Below, in pieces: positions 1-6,862 of a stretch of DNA of 8,231 nt (its first letter is position 1; every line of letters starts with the position of its first letter). Origin of the DNA: an uncultured Lachnospira sp. (GTDB lineage Bacteria > Bacillota > Clostridia > Lachnospirales > Lachnospiraceae); contig CAKRKK010000104.1 of the NCBI GenBank assembly GCA_934358235.1, positions 1-8,231 on the forward strand, in the 5' to 3' direction. A program made the translations under genes and the position numbers. Below the pieces are notes generated by a model that had not been told where the DNA came from, made no database searches, and worked only from the letters and a program-made list of their open reading frames with translations.

Positions 1-42
1 AAGATGAAGTGTGTTAAAGAGAAGCCGGTTGTAACTGAGTAA
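1..42 (+). other. possible 3' tail of an upstream gene cut by the window edge
   Basis: Reading from base 1, thirteen codons (KMKCVKEKPVVTE) run into a TAA at 40-42. This could be the lysine-rich C-terminus of an upstream gene, but it is too short to assign. The opposite strand is also open from about 139 to the window edge, so even the strand is uncertain. Positions 43-139 hold no convincing promoter or terminator. The only structure is a weak GCCGG/CCGGC pair near 24-28 and 59-63, with no T-run after it. Confidence 0.25.
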
Positions 43-139
43 ATCAGGATGAGAATTGCCGGCTGAAAATATAAAGATGTTGGGGCAAAAGCAGCATTTA
101 TAAGGTTAACAGCCTCCTTCGCTGCGGATTGGAGTATGT

Positions 140-1549
140 ATGGAAATATTTATGGCAGTTATGTTTTTTGTAACCAATTTATTCATAATATTGATTATGA
201 GATTAACGATGGTGTCAAGCTTTGAATATAAGTCTGGTATGTATCTTGGAGTCCATATACCAGCAGAGAAGAAAGAAGATGCAGAAGTAACTTCTTTGAT
301 GAGCAGGACAAAAAAGCAGTTTAATGTATTTAACAATATTAATATCATATTATCGATTGTAATATGTGGTATATGTGTTGTGAATATGATTATATCGATA
401 TTCATATATATATTGTGGATATTCGTATATACCGTAGGAATACAGCTTATTGTCATAGTCGGCCATAGGAAAATGTATGAGCTTAAGATGAAAAATGGCT
501 GGCTTATTGAAGAACAGAAAAAAGTATATATTGATACAAGGCTTTCGGCTTCTAATGGAAAGACCTCTGTTAGTATGAAGTATCACTGGATGCTTATAGT
601 ACTGACAGCAGTTATATATATACCAGTTGTTCTTATGAGACATTCAGATATGTTATTCAGAGACATGAATATATATTTTATAGTATCGATTGCAGTAGCG
701 GTTGTGCTGTATATATTTAATGTATATGTTAATTCCAGAGAACGCACAGTATATAGTGAGAATTCCGATGTTAATATAACAATGAACCAGATATATAAAA
801 AATATGTATCACTTGGACTTATAGTGATGAGCCTGTTTAATACGGTAGCATTTAGTTATATTGCTGTAGAGTATATGCTGCATGGTATTTTGTATGGAGC
901 TGATATTATTGTATATTCAATCCTGAATTTTACGGGCAGTATAATAATGATAGTGTTTTTTATTGTGGCAAGAAAGAAAAGAACAGAGGTACTGGCAGCC
1001 GATGATACTCCGTTGTATGTAGATGATGATGAATACTGGAAGTACGGATTTTATTACAATCCTAATGACAGACATATGCTTATAAAGAACAGAATGTATG
1101 ATATGAATTATACATATAACTATGCAAATAGAGGCGCACAGATTCTTGTAGGAATACTTACGGTTGTTATAACAGCTTCATGCATATTTACTGTGGCAGT
1201 ACTTGTTCCATTTATACATGTAAAGATGAATGTTTATATAACAGATGATACATTTATGGCAGCAGGAGGATGTTATAAATGTAGTATAAATATCGGTGAC
1301 ATACAGGAAATACAGCTTTTTAATGAGATGCCTAAGGATAACTTTACAAGAACTAATGGAGGCTCTACTAATGAATATGATGTAGGCAATTATAAAGGCA
1401 GGACATATGGTAAATGTATGCTTTTTATATGGGAGGGCTATTCGCCGGTGCTTATGATAAAAAGCAACAATAAAACGGTGTTTGTGAATTCTAAAGAGGA
1501 TGGATATATAAAGCAGATGTATGAAAAGCTTATTGATTATCATAAATAA
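140..1549 (+). CDS. polytopic membrane protein with DUF5808-like motif and C-terminal bacterial PH-like domain
   Basis: This 469-residue protein is almost certainly in the cytoplasmic membrane. Hydrophobic segments lie near residues 5-24, 66-106 (two), 150-166, 178-198, 222-243, 250-277 and 333-357, so about eight helices. A soluble stretch at about 296-330 (DDEYWKYGFYYNPND, then a Tyr/Asn-rich part) resembles the DUF5808 motif. The last hundred residues (about 363-466), following the final helix, are beta-rich like bacterial PH domains. The GVHIP stretch at residues 37-41 also recalls SdpI/DUF1648-type membrane proteins, but the DUF1648 signature is absent. Such proteins often accompany a small GntR- or ArsR-type regulator; none is visible beside it here. 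The start is supported by GGAG at 131-134, five bases before the ATG. Biochemical function is unknown, and the domain names rest on remembered motifs. No strong terminator follows, only AT-only dyads around 1570-1590. Confidence 0.8.
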   Translation: MEIFMAVMFFVTNLFIILIMRLTMVSSFEYKSGMYLGVHIPAEKKEDAEVTSLMSRTKKQFNVFNNINIILSIVICGICVVNMIISIFIYILWIFVYTVGIQLIVIVGHRKMYELKMKNGWLIEEQKKVYIDTRLSASNGKTSVSMKYHWMLIVLTAVIYIPVVLMRHSDMLFRDMNIYFIVSIAVAVVLYIFNVYVNSRERTVYSENSDVNITMNQIYKKYVSLGLIVMSLFNTVAFSYIAVEYMLHGILYGADIIVYSILNFTGSIIMIVFFIVARKKRTEVLAADDTPLYVDDDEYWKYGFYYNPNDRHMLIKNRMYDMNYTYNYANRGAQILVGILTVVITASCIFTVAVLVPFIHVKMNVYITDDTFMAAGGCYKCSINIGDIQEIQLFNEMPKDNFTRTNGGSTNEYDVGNYKGRTYGKCMLFIWEGYSPVLMIKSNNKTVFVNSKEDGYIKQMYEKLIDYHK

Positions 1550-1603
1550 AGCAGTATTAAGTTGAATTTAATAAAATGTTAATAGTATTTTAATATATAC
1601 GAA

Positions 1604-1634
1604 TTGACCTAAAGTAAACTTTAGGTGATAAACT
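1604..1634 (+). promoter_or_regulatory. MerR-type promoter/operator for the DXS-like gene
   Basis: A -35 hexamer TTGACC (1604-1609) and a -10-like TAAACT (1629-1634) are separated by 19 bp, longer than the usual 17. The spacer holds a perfect dyad: arms ACCTAAAGT (1607-1615) and ACTTTAGGT (1618-1626) around AA. An over-long spacer filled by a dyad is the hallmark of promoters activated by MerR-family proteins; the E. coli soxS promoter bound by SoxR has the same shape. Transcription would start near 1641, giving a leader of about 70 bases. No MerR-family gene lies in the window, so the regulator must be encoded elsewhere. A separate TATAAT at 1670-1675 could act as a second -10 but lacks a good -35. 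Confidence 0.7.
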
Positions 1635-1710
1635 GATATAAATTCGTGTTATGAGTAGCATATACATCGTATAATACGGGTAATATTTATATATTATGGA
1701 GAGAAAGAAT

Positions 1711-3483
1711 ATGTATGAATTAATAGAACGTATAAACGAAGCAGCGGATGTTAAGAAATTCAAGGTTGATGAGTTAGATAAGCTTGCAGCAGAAATCAGA
1801 GAAGCATTATTTAACAGATTAACAAAGATTGGCGGACATTTCGGACCTAATTTTGGTATAGTAGAAGTAGAAATAGCGTTACATTACGTGTTCAATTCAC
1901 CAACAGACCAGTTTGTTTTTGATGTTTCACATCAGAGCTACCCTCATAAGATACTGACAGGCAGAAAAGCAGGATATATTTATGATGATCATTTTTCGGA
2001 GGATTCAGGTTATACTAATCCGGATGAGAGTGAGCATGATTTGTTTAATGTGGGACACACATCTACATCTGTTTCACTTGCAACAGGACTTGTTAAGGCA
2101 AGAGATTTAAAGGGTGAAAAGAGAAATGTTATTGCACTCATAGGAGATGGTTCTTTATCAGGTGGAGAAGCCATGGAGGCTTTAAACGTAGCAGGAAGTG
2201 AGCTTGACTCTAATATTATCATAGTTGTTAATGATAACGAAATGGCGATTGCAGAGAATCACGGTGGAATATATAAGAACCTTGCAAAGCTTCGTGAAAC
2301 TAAAGGAAGGGCTGAGAACAACATATTTAAGGCATTTGGTCTTGATTATATGTATGTGGAAAATGGTAATGACATACCAACACTTATTGATACTTTTAAG
2401 AAGGTTAAAGATATTGACCATCCAATAGTTGTCCATATTCATACTGTAAAGGGACTTGGTTACAAGATAGCAGAGGAAAATAAAGAAGCATGGCACTGGT
2501 GCATGCCTTTTAACAGGGAAACAGGACTTTCAACAATAGATTTTGGTGATGGCGAAGATTACACATCAATAACAGCGGATTATATAGTGAAGAAAGTAAA
2601 GAAAGATAAAGATGTGCTCGTCATTACTCCAGCAATGCCAATGGCAGTAGGACTTTCACCAGAGTTAAGAGCAGAACTTGGAAATCAGTATATTGATGTT
2701 GGAATAGCAGAAGAGCAGGCAGTTGCAATGGCATCAGGAGCAGCTAAGAATGGAGCAAAGCCACTTGTTGTAACAAACATGACATTTATTCAGAGGACAT
2801 ATGATCAGATATCTCAGGATGTATGCATCAATAATAATCCGGTTACAATATTACTTAATTACACAAGTTTTGCTGGACTTACAGATGTTACACATCTTGG
2901 TATTTTTGGAATACCAGCATTTTCTAACATACCTAATCTTGTAATATTAGCCCCAAGCTCAAAGAGTGAATATATTAATATGCTTGACTGGTCGCTTGAC
3001 CAGAAGGAACATCCGGTTATGATACTCATTCCTGGAAATGAAGTAACCGAACGTGAGTCAGATAAGGATTATGACAATATAGGAAAGTTTAAGGTAGAAA
3101 AACAGGGTGAGAAGGCAGCTATAATAGCACTTGGCGATTTCTATCAGATGGGTGAAAGTCTGGCAGCAGCAGTAAAGGAAGAATTGGGCTTTACGCCAAC
3201 ACTTATTAATCCGAGATTCGCTTCGGAACTTGATACAGAATTACTTGAAGAAATAGGTCATAATCATAGTCTTGTAGTTACACTTGAAGATGGTATTGTC
3301 GATGGAGGTTTTGGACACAAGATTGCAGCCTTCTATTCAGCAAGTGATGTTAAAGTTAAGAATTATGGACTTGAAAAGAAGTTCTACGACCGCTATAATC
3401 CGGCAGAGCTTCTAAAGGAGCTTGGCATGACAAACGAGGCTATGGTGAATGATATAAAAGAATTGTTGGCAGGAATTAATTAA
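1711..3483 (+). CDS. 1-deoxy-D-xylulose-5-phosphate synthase-like thiamine-diphosphate enzyme (divergent paralogue)
   Basis: This 590-residue cytosolic enzyme belongs to the transketolase/DXS group; true DXS makes DXP from pyruvate and glyceraldehyde 3-phosphate. The family regions occur in order: GHFGPN (42-47), DVSHQSYPHKILTGR (71-85), VGHTSTS (114-120), the ThDP/Mg motif GDGSLSGG (145-152) with NDNEM (174-178), the Pyr domain with DVGIAEE (329-335, catalytic Glu likely 334), QRTYDQ (361-366), and a C-terminal transketolase domain from about 465. The protein is somewhat shorter than typical DXS (about 620), and several phosphate-binding positions differ: the DXS Arg in DRAG is Tyr384 and the RYPRG motif is reduced to IPGNE. 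It is therefore probably not the housekeeping DXS, and its substrate is unknown. ATG 1711 is chosen because GGAGAG (1698-1703) sits seven bases upstream; an in-frame ATG at 1696 has no such site. It is transcribed alone, from a MerR-type promoter to a terminator. Confidence 0.88.
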   Translation: MYELIERINEAADVKKFKVDELDKLAAEIREALFNRLTKIGGHFGPNFGIVEVEIALHYVFNSPTDQFVFDVSHQSYPHKILTGRKAGYIYDDHFSEDSGYTNPDESEHDLFNVGHTSTSVSLATGLVKARDLKGEKRNVIALIGDGSLSGGEAMEALNVAGSELDSNIIIVVNDNEMAIAENHGGIYKNLAKLRETKGRAENNIFKAFGLDYMYVENGNDIPTLIDTFKKVKDIDHPIVVHIHTVKGLGYKIAEENKEAWHWCMPFNRETGLSTIDFGDGEDYTSITADYIVKKVKKDKDVLVITPAMPMAVGLSPELRAELGNQYIDVGIAEEQAVAMASGAAKNGAKPLVVTNMTFIQRTYDQISQDVCINNNPVTILLNYTSFAGLTDVTHLGIFGIPAFSNIPNLVILAPSSKSEYINMLDWSLDQKEHPVMILIPGNEVTERESDKDYDNIGKFKVEKQGEKAAIIALGDFYQMGESLAAAVKEELGFTPTLINPRFASELDTELLEEIGHNHSLVVTLEDGIVDGGFGHKIAAFYSASDVKVKNYGLEKKFYDRYNPAELLKELGMTNEAMVNDIKELLAGIN

Positions 3484-3517
3484 ATAACTAAAATATCCTA
3501 CTTGTTGCTTGGAAGTG

Positions 3518-3551
3518 AGCCGCCTGTGTATCCTGTTACACGGGCGGCTTT
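3518..3551 (+). terminator. rho-independent terminator after the DXS-like gene
   Basis: A 13-bp GC-rich stem pairs 3518-3530 with 3537-3549, with one G-U pair and a six-base loop (TCCTGT). A short T stretch (3549-3551) and AT-rich DNA follow. The T-run is weak, but position, stem strength and the lack of a T-run on the other strand point to termination of plus-strand transcription. The region 3552-3595 up to the convergent LysR gene holds nothing further that I recognise. Confidence 0.7.
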
Positions 3552-3595
3552 ATACATAATATGCAGGTTGGAGGTTTAAGTTAAATAAAAGTATA

Positions 3596-4477
3596 TTATT
3601 TTTGTAATAATATATCTAAAAAGCGTTTTACAGCTATACTTTGAATTCTTCTGGTGTCCTGTATCAGACACACCTGTCTTTGTGGTACGGGCTCGTTCAG
3701 TTTAATGTTATATATGTTTCCTTTATTAAGTTCATCTGTGGCAAGCTCTTTTGGATAGAAGGCAAGTCCCAGATTAGAACGTATGAGTGGCATAATCTGG
3801 TCTGTGGAATATACCAGCATTTCCGGTTCAAAATGAAGATGATTATTATAAAAATACTCTGAATACAGCGAGTATGAACCAGAGCCTTCATTTAATGATA
3901 TGTAAGGATAAGAACTTAAATCATTAATATTAAAGATATTATCCGCAAGGTGTTCATATTTTCTGCCGCCTATCAATATTTCTTCAAACGTATATAGAGT
4001 ATTCTGTGTAAATGCTCTGTCGATTGAAAAAGGTGTGGTAACAATACAGAAGTCAACAAGTCCTTTTTCAAGTGCAGTAATAGCTTGAGCGGTGAAATTA
4101 TTAGTAAGTTTAATTCTTACATTGGGATATAGTGAAAGAAAGGTTTCAAGTTTATCTGAAAGATAAAGCATGAGTGCTGTATCACTAACTCCGATAGTTA
4201 TAGTTCCACTTTCAAGACTCTGGTTTTTCTTAAGGGCATCCTGTGCATTCTTTAGCTGATACATAGCAGCTTCGACATGTTCATACAATAGTTGTCCTTC
4301 TGGTGTCAGAGATATTCCTTTGTGAGTCCTTACACATAAGTTACATCCAAGCTCGTGTTCAAGAAGATTTATATATCTTGTTATATTAGGCTGGTTATTG
4401 CCAAGAATCTGTGCAGCTTTTGAAAAACTTTTATATTTTGCTACATAGTAAAAGATTCTGTAATAATCAAGTGTCAT
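3596..4477 (-). CDS. LysR-family transcriptional regulator
   Basis: This 293-residue protein has the usual LysR-type size and layout. An N-terminal winged helix-turn-helix covers residues 1-65 (YVAKYKSFSKAAQILGNNQP, then ITRYINLLEHELG and the wing around RTHKGISLTPEG). A linker helix follows at about 65-88, and a periplasmic-binding-protein-like effector domain starts at about 91 (GTITIGVSDTA). The effector is not predictable from sequence. The start at 4477 is preferred because on the minus strand AAGGA lies about eight bases before this ATG, while the in-frame ATG at 4495 has no ribosome site. The gene is convergent with the DXS-like gene and divergent from the HEAT-like gene. LysR proteins commonly control their own gene and the divergent neighbour, so 4689-5033 is the first candidate target. 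Confidence 0.93.
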   Translation of the reverse strand: MTLDYYRIFYYVAKYKSFSKAAQILGNNQPNITRYINLLEHELGCNLCVRTHKGISLTPEGQLLYEHVEAAMYQLKNAQDALKKNQSLESGTITIGVSDTALMLYLSDKLETFLSLYPNVRIKLTNNFTAQAITALEKGLVDFCIVTTPFSIDRAFTQNTLYTFEEILIGGRKYEHLADNIFNINDLSSYPYISLNEGSGSYSLYSEYFYNNHLHFEPEMLVYSTDQIMPLIRSNLGLAFYPKELATDELNKGNIYNIKLNEPVPQRQVCLIQDTRRIQSIAVKRFLDILLQK

Positions 4478-4564
4478 GATGTGTTGTCCTTTCATAAATT
4501 GATGCGAGTAATGTTATCTGGTTGCGTATTACCGTCATACATATAAAAATAGTAATCAATATAA

Positions 4565-4593
4565 AGTATAACCGCAATAATCAGATATGTAAA
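4565..4593 (-). promoter_or_regulatory. promoter of the LysR-family gene
   Basis: On the minus strand TTTACA (4593-4588) and TATACT (4570-4565) are separated by exactly 17 bp, a good sigma-A promoter. Transcription would start near 4558, giving a leader of about 80 bases. The -35 lies in the left arm of the inverted repeat shared with the divergent promoter. Confidence 0.7.
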
Positions 4594-4634
4594 TATTATA
4601 TAAGAGCCATATGAAATATATATTTTACATATCT
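4583..4634. repeat. 11-bp inverted repeat linking two divergent promoters
   Basis: AGATATGTAAA (4583-4593) and TTTACATATCT (4624-4634) are perfect reverse complements separated by 30 bp. Each arm contains the -35 hexamer of one divergent promoter plus five further matching bases inside its spacer. Matching outside the hexamer suggests a protein-binding site as well as shared polymerase recognition. The 30-bp centre is AT-rich and is a plausible LysR binding region, though I see no clean T-N11-A dyad there. Confidence 0.65.
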
Positions 4635-4652
4635 TAAAAGCGATAATATAAT
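4624..4652 (+). promoter_or_regulatory. promoter of the HEAT-repeat-like gene
   Basis: TTTACA (4624-4629) and a perfect TATAAT (4647-4652) are separated by 17 bp. The start of transcription would fall near 4659, leaving a 30-base leader that contains the ribosome site. The -35 lies in the right arm of the inverted repeat, mirroring the LysR promoter. Confidence 0.75.
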
Positions 4653-4688
4653 AACAATTAAGAAAAGGCACGAAAGTGAGGAATGAAT

Positions 4689-5033
4689 ATGTTATTTAAG
4701 AAAAAGACAGTTAGTGAAAAGATAGAGCATCTTGTAAAGAAAAGTGATTTTTATGTACTGGCAGATTATGTACATGGCACAAAGGAAGAAAAGCTTGCAC
4801 TAGCAAAGGCACTTGGAACTAATGATAATAACAGCAGCATTGATCTTTTATTAAGGCTGATTGATGATAGTGATGAAGATGTTGTGTTTGCAGCGTGTGA
4901 ATCATTAAGAAAGGTTGGCTGTGAGCATAATACTGCGGATCTTCTTGATAAGTTAAATAAGATTCCTAAGGAAGATGAAAAGGTAAGGGAAGAAATAAGC
5001 AGAACTGTGCAGGAGTTGCATCATCGTTCATAA
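4689..5033 (+). CDS. small HEAT-repeat-like protein
   Basis: This 114-residue, charged, soluble protein is predicted to be nearly all helix. Residues 33-76 (KEEKLALAKALG, then IDLLLRLIDDSDEDVVFAACESLRKVG) match the spacing of HEAT/PBS-lyase-like repeats, where paired helices carry a D-D--V---A--SL--- pattern. A weaker repeat follows at about 82-110. Such repeats usually form protein-binding scaffolds, and I cannot name a partner. No signal peptide or membrane segment is seen. The start at 4689 is favoured because GAGG (4678-4681) lies seven bases upstream; the in-frame ATG at 4683 would leave one base and add two residues. It is transcribed divergently from the LysR gene through a mirrored promoter, so LysR control is likely but inferred. 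Confidence 0.78.
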   Translation: MLFKKKTVSEKIEHLVKKSDFYVLADYVHGTKEEKLALAKALGTNDNNSSIDLLLRLIDDSDEDVVFAACESLRKVGCEHNTADLLDKLNKIPKEDEKVREEISRTVQELHHRS

Positions 5034-5095
5034 TAGAATCAGACAGCAGATAAAGTTGCGAAGTTTGTGGTACCTGGTATATTGTACATAAAAAT

Positions 5096-5133
5096 AACGA
5101 GCCAGATCTCTTAATAAGGAGGTCTGGCTCGTT
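5096..5133. terminator. strong hairpin, probable terminator, orientation uncertain
   Basis: A near-perfect stem pairs AACGAGCCAGATCTC (5096-5110) with 5119-5133, with one G-U pair, and TT/AG can extend it to a four-base loop (AATA). It lies 60 bases after the HEAT-like gene and is the natural terminator for it. However, the plus-strand tail is an interrupted T tract (TTGCTGTTATT). The better T tract (TTATTTTTATG) follows the stem on the minus strand, where no gene is seen. It may act in both directions. Confidence 0.65.
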
Positions 5134-5159
5134 GCTGTTATTAAAAGAAATATCAGGTT

Positions 5160-5204
5160 ATTAGAACAGCATAGTTGTATATTTTTCGTATGGAATTAGA
5201 ACAG
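5160..5204. repeat. 10-bp direct repeat upstream of the chemoreceptor gene
   Basis: ATTAGAACAG occurs at 5160-5169 and 5195-5204, a 35-bp period. The sequence after each copy is loosely similar: both reach an AT-rich TATATTTT stretch 10-15 bases further on. The pair lies 45-90 bases upstream of the predicted -35 of the chemoreceptor promoter, a plausible position for regulator sites, but it could be chance in AT-rich DNA. Confidence 0.4.
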
Positions 5205-5248
5205 ATGTAATGGCTATATATTTTATTAGTATACTTATAATAAATTTC

Positions 5249-5277
5249 TTGAATTCAAAAGTACAGAATATTATAAT
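5249..5277 (+). promoter_or_regulatory. sigma-A-like promoter of the chemoreceptor gene
   Basis: TTGAAT (5249-5254) and TATAAT (5272-5277) are separated by 17 bp, giving a predicted start near 5284 and a leader of about 40 bases. I looked for a flagellar sigma-28 promoter (TAAA, about 15 bases, CCGATAA-like) and did not find one. Confidence 0.7.
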
Positions 5278-5322
5278 ATAAATATATTTGTAACGGTAAA
5301 TCAAAAACAGAGGAGTAAATTA

Positions 5323-6795
5323 ATGACAGAAAAACAATATCAAAGAGCGAACAGAATGGTGCTATCGACAGTTTTAATTGTGTTTGGCTATATTGCCATA
5401 ACAGTTTTAGCTGCCTATGAGGTTTCAAAGGGTTACAATGCTAATAAAATAATAATACAGTTTATAACTGCTGTACTTGTTATGGTTGTATCGGTGATAG
5501 CATACATAATCAAAAAGAAAACATATATGTGTGGGATTATCCTGGCAAGCTGTATTGGAGCTGGATATGTTATAGTAGCGTTTTTTAATTCAACAGAGGG
5601 CTCGTGGACATATGCAATTCCGCTTATAATATCGGTTATTGTATATCTTAATAAGCGTATGGTTTATTGTGCTAATGGTGTGGCTATTGCTGCAGATATT
5701 ATTCTGCTGGTAAGAGACTTCAATATACATGATGATGCTATATTAAGTAGTAGAGTACTTGCAATTCTTGTTACAATACTTGTAGCAATTATATCTATTA
5801 GTATAGTGAATCTGTTAGTTTCATTTTTTGAAGAGAATATTTCACAGATTAACGAAACTGCAAGAAAGCATAATGAGAGCAATGATAAGATGGTCAGGGT
5901 ATCAGAGGATATATTTAACCATTTTGGTGAGGCTATGAGCATGCTTGATGAGCTTGAGAAGAGCATAGATGTAAGCCATAGTTCTATAAGGGATATAGCA
6001 GAAAGTACCGAAAGTACGGCAGAAGCTATCCAGAAGCAGGCAACTATGTGTGCAGCAATTCAGGAAAATACTGATACAGCAGAAAAAGAGATTAACCAGA
6101 TGATTAATGCCTCTAACAAGACAGACACATCTGTTAACAATAGTAAGAGCGTTGTAGAGGAGCTTAAGACTCAGGCACAGAACGTACATGATGCAAGTGA
6201 TGTAATAGTTGATGTCATAAGCGGACTTACACAGAAGGTTAATGACGTACAGAATTTCATAGGAGATATTGTTAATATATCTGAGCAGACTAATCTTCTG
6301 GCTCTTAATGCTTCAATAGAGGCAGCGCGTGCTGGTGAAGCAGGAAAGGGCTTCGCGGTAGTCGCAGAGGAGATTCGTAAGCTGTCAGACCAGACAAAGG
6401 ATGCATCCGTAAGTATCACAGATATAATATACAATCTTAATGAAGATACTAAAAAGGCCAATGAGAGTATCAATGAATCAGTTGAATCGGTTAATAAGCA
6501 GAATGAACTTATTGATAATACAGAAAAAACATTTATCGAGGTTGGACATACAGTAGATGAGCTTATGGCAAGCATACACGTTGCAGAGCAGAGTATAAAC
6601 AGGATACTCGATTCTACATCTGTTATATCAGACAATATTTCTCATTTGTCAGCAACAGGAGAAGAGGTTGCCGCAGCTTCAACAGAGGGACTAAGGGTAT
6701 CGGATTCAACAGTTGAGAGTATGAAGAGCTGCAAGCAGATTCTGAATAATATATATGAATTAGCTGATGAGTTAAAGAATTCAGCACAGGCTTAG
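5323..6795 (+). CDS. methyl-accepting chemotaxis protein with multi-pass membrane N-terminus and no HAMP domain
   Basis: This 490-residue receptor should signal to the CheA/CheW kinase complex. The N-terminal 168 residues are mostly hydrophobic, with about six membrane helices (near 13-31, 43-63, 68-88, 96-109, 112-130 and 143-168) and only short loops, so there is no large extracellular sensor domain. The cytoplasmic signalling coiled coil follows directly (about 175-485). Its conserved hairpin tip is seen at 320-354 ([20 protein letters not shown], then [14 protein letters not shown]), and Gln/Glu pairs that could be methylation sites lie in both arms. A HAMP linker is not recognisable, and the C-terminus has no CheR-binding pentapeptide. 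AGGAG (5311-5315) lies seven bases before the ATG. No che or flagellar genes are adjacent. It may sense the membrane state or a small hydrophobic ligand; that is inference. Confidence 0.93.
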   Translation: MTEKQYQRANRMVLSTVLIVFGYIAITVLAAYEVSKGYNANKIIIQFITAVLVMVVSVIAYIIKKKTYMCGIILASCIGAGYVIVAFFNSTEGSWTYAIPLIISVIVYLNKRMVYCANGVAIAADIILLVRDFNIHDDAILSSRVLAILVTILVAIISISIVNLLVSFFEENISQINETARKHNESNDKMVRVSEDIFNHFGEAMSMLDELEKSIDVSHSSIRDIAESTESTAEAIQKQATMCAAIQENTDTAEKEINQMINASNKTDTSVNNSKSVVEELKTQAQNVHDASDVIVDVISGLTQKVNDVQNFIGDIVNISEQTNLLALNASIEAARAGEAGKGFAVVAEEIRKLSDQTKDASVSITDIIYNLNEDTKKANESINESVESVNKQNELIDNTEKTFIEVGHTVDELMASIHVAEQSINRILDSTSVISDNISHLSATGEEVAAASTEGLRVSDSTVESMKSCKQILNNIYELADELKNSAQA

Positions 6796-6831
6796 TATGT
6801 GTTAAGTGTAGACTAGGTATAGGCTTAGTAT
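6788..6831. repeat. degenerate 11-bp tandem repeat at the end of the chemoreceptor gene
   Basis: Four consecutive 11-mers are AGGCTTAGTAT, GTGTTAAGTGT, AGACTAGGTAT and AGGCTTAGTAT. The first and last are identical, the third differs from them at three positions, and the second is a weak match. The first unit overlaps the stop codon of the chemoreceptor gene. It may be a small slippage product or helically phased sites; no function is evident. Confidence 0.4.
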
Positions 6832-6862
6832 AGATTGATGCGCAATGTAAGACAGTAGTATT

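Noticed and set aside
106..456. Minus-strand open frame at the start of the membrane-protein gene
   Set aside because: Its product is an Ile/Thr/His-rich low-complexity shadow of AT-rich codons for membrane helices, with no supporting start signal.
1570..1600. AT-only dyads after the membrane-protein gene as a terminator
   Set aside because: The stems are five or six A-T pairs with no T-run, too weak to call.
1641..1710. Possible thiamine riboswitch in the leader of the ThDP-enzyme gene
   Set aside because: The leader is only about 70 bases, AT-rich, and lacks conserved THI-box sequence such as CTGAGA.
1696..1710. Upstream ATG giving a DXS-like protein five residues longer
   Set aside because: No ribosome site precedes 1696, while GGAGAG inside this stretch is ideally spaced for the ATG at 1711.
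2182..2496. Opposite-strand and alternate-frame open frames inside the DXS-like gene
   Set aside because: They overlap strongly conserved catalytic regions of the real enzyme and show no family similarity.
3552..3595. GGAGG near 3570 as a ribosome site for a small plus-strand gene
   Set aside because: No start codon with an open frame of meaningful length follows before the convergent LysR gene.
5205..5322. Flagellar sigma-28 promoter for the chemoreceptor
   Set aside because: No TAAA plus CCGATAA-like pair with the right spacing was found; a good sigma-A promoter lies at 5249-5277.
6171..6635. 154-codon open frame on the minus strand inside the chemoreceptor gene
   Set aside because: It is a serine/leucine-rich shadow of the coiled-coil codons. 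It has no recognisable domain or promoter, and the plus-strand protein is clearly conserved.
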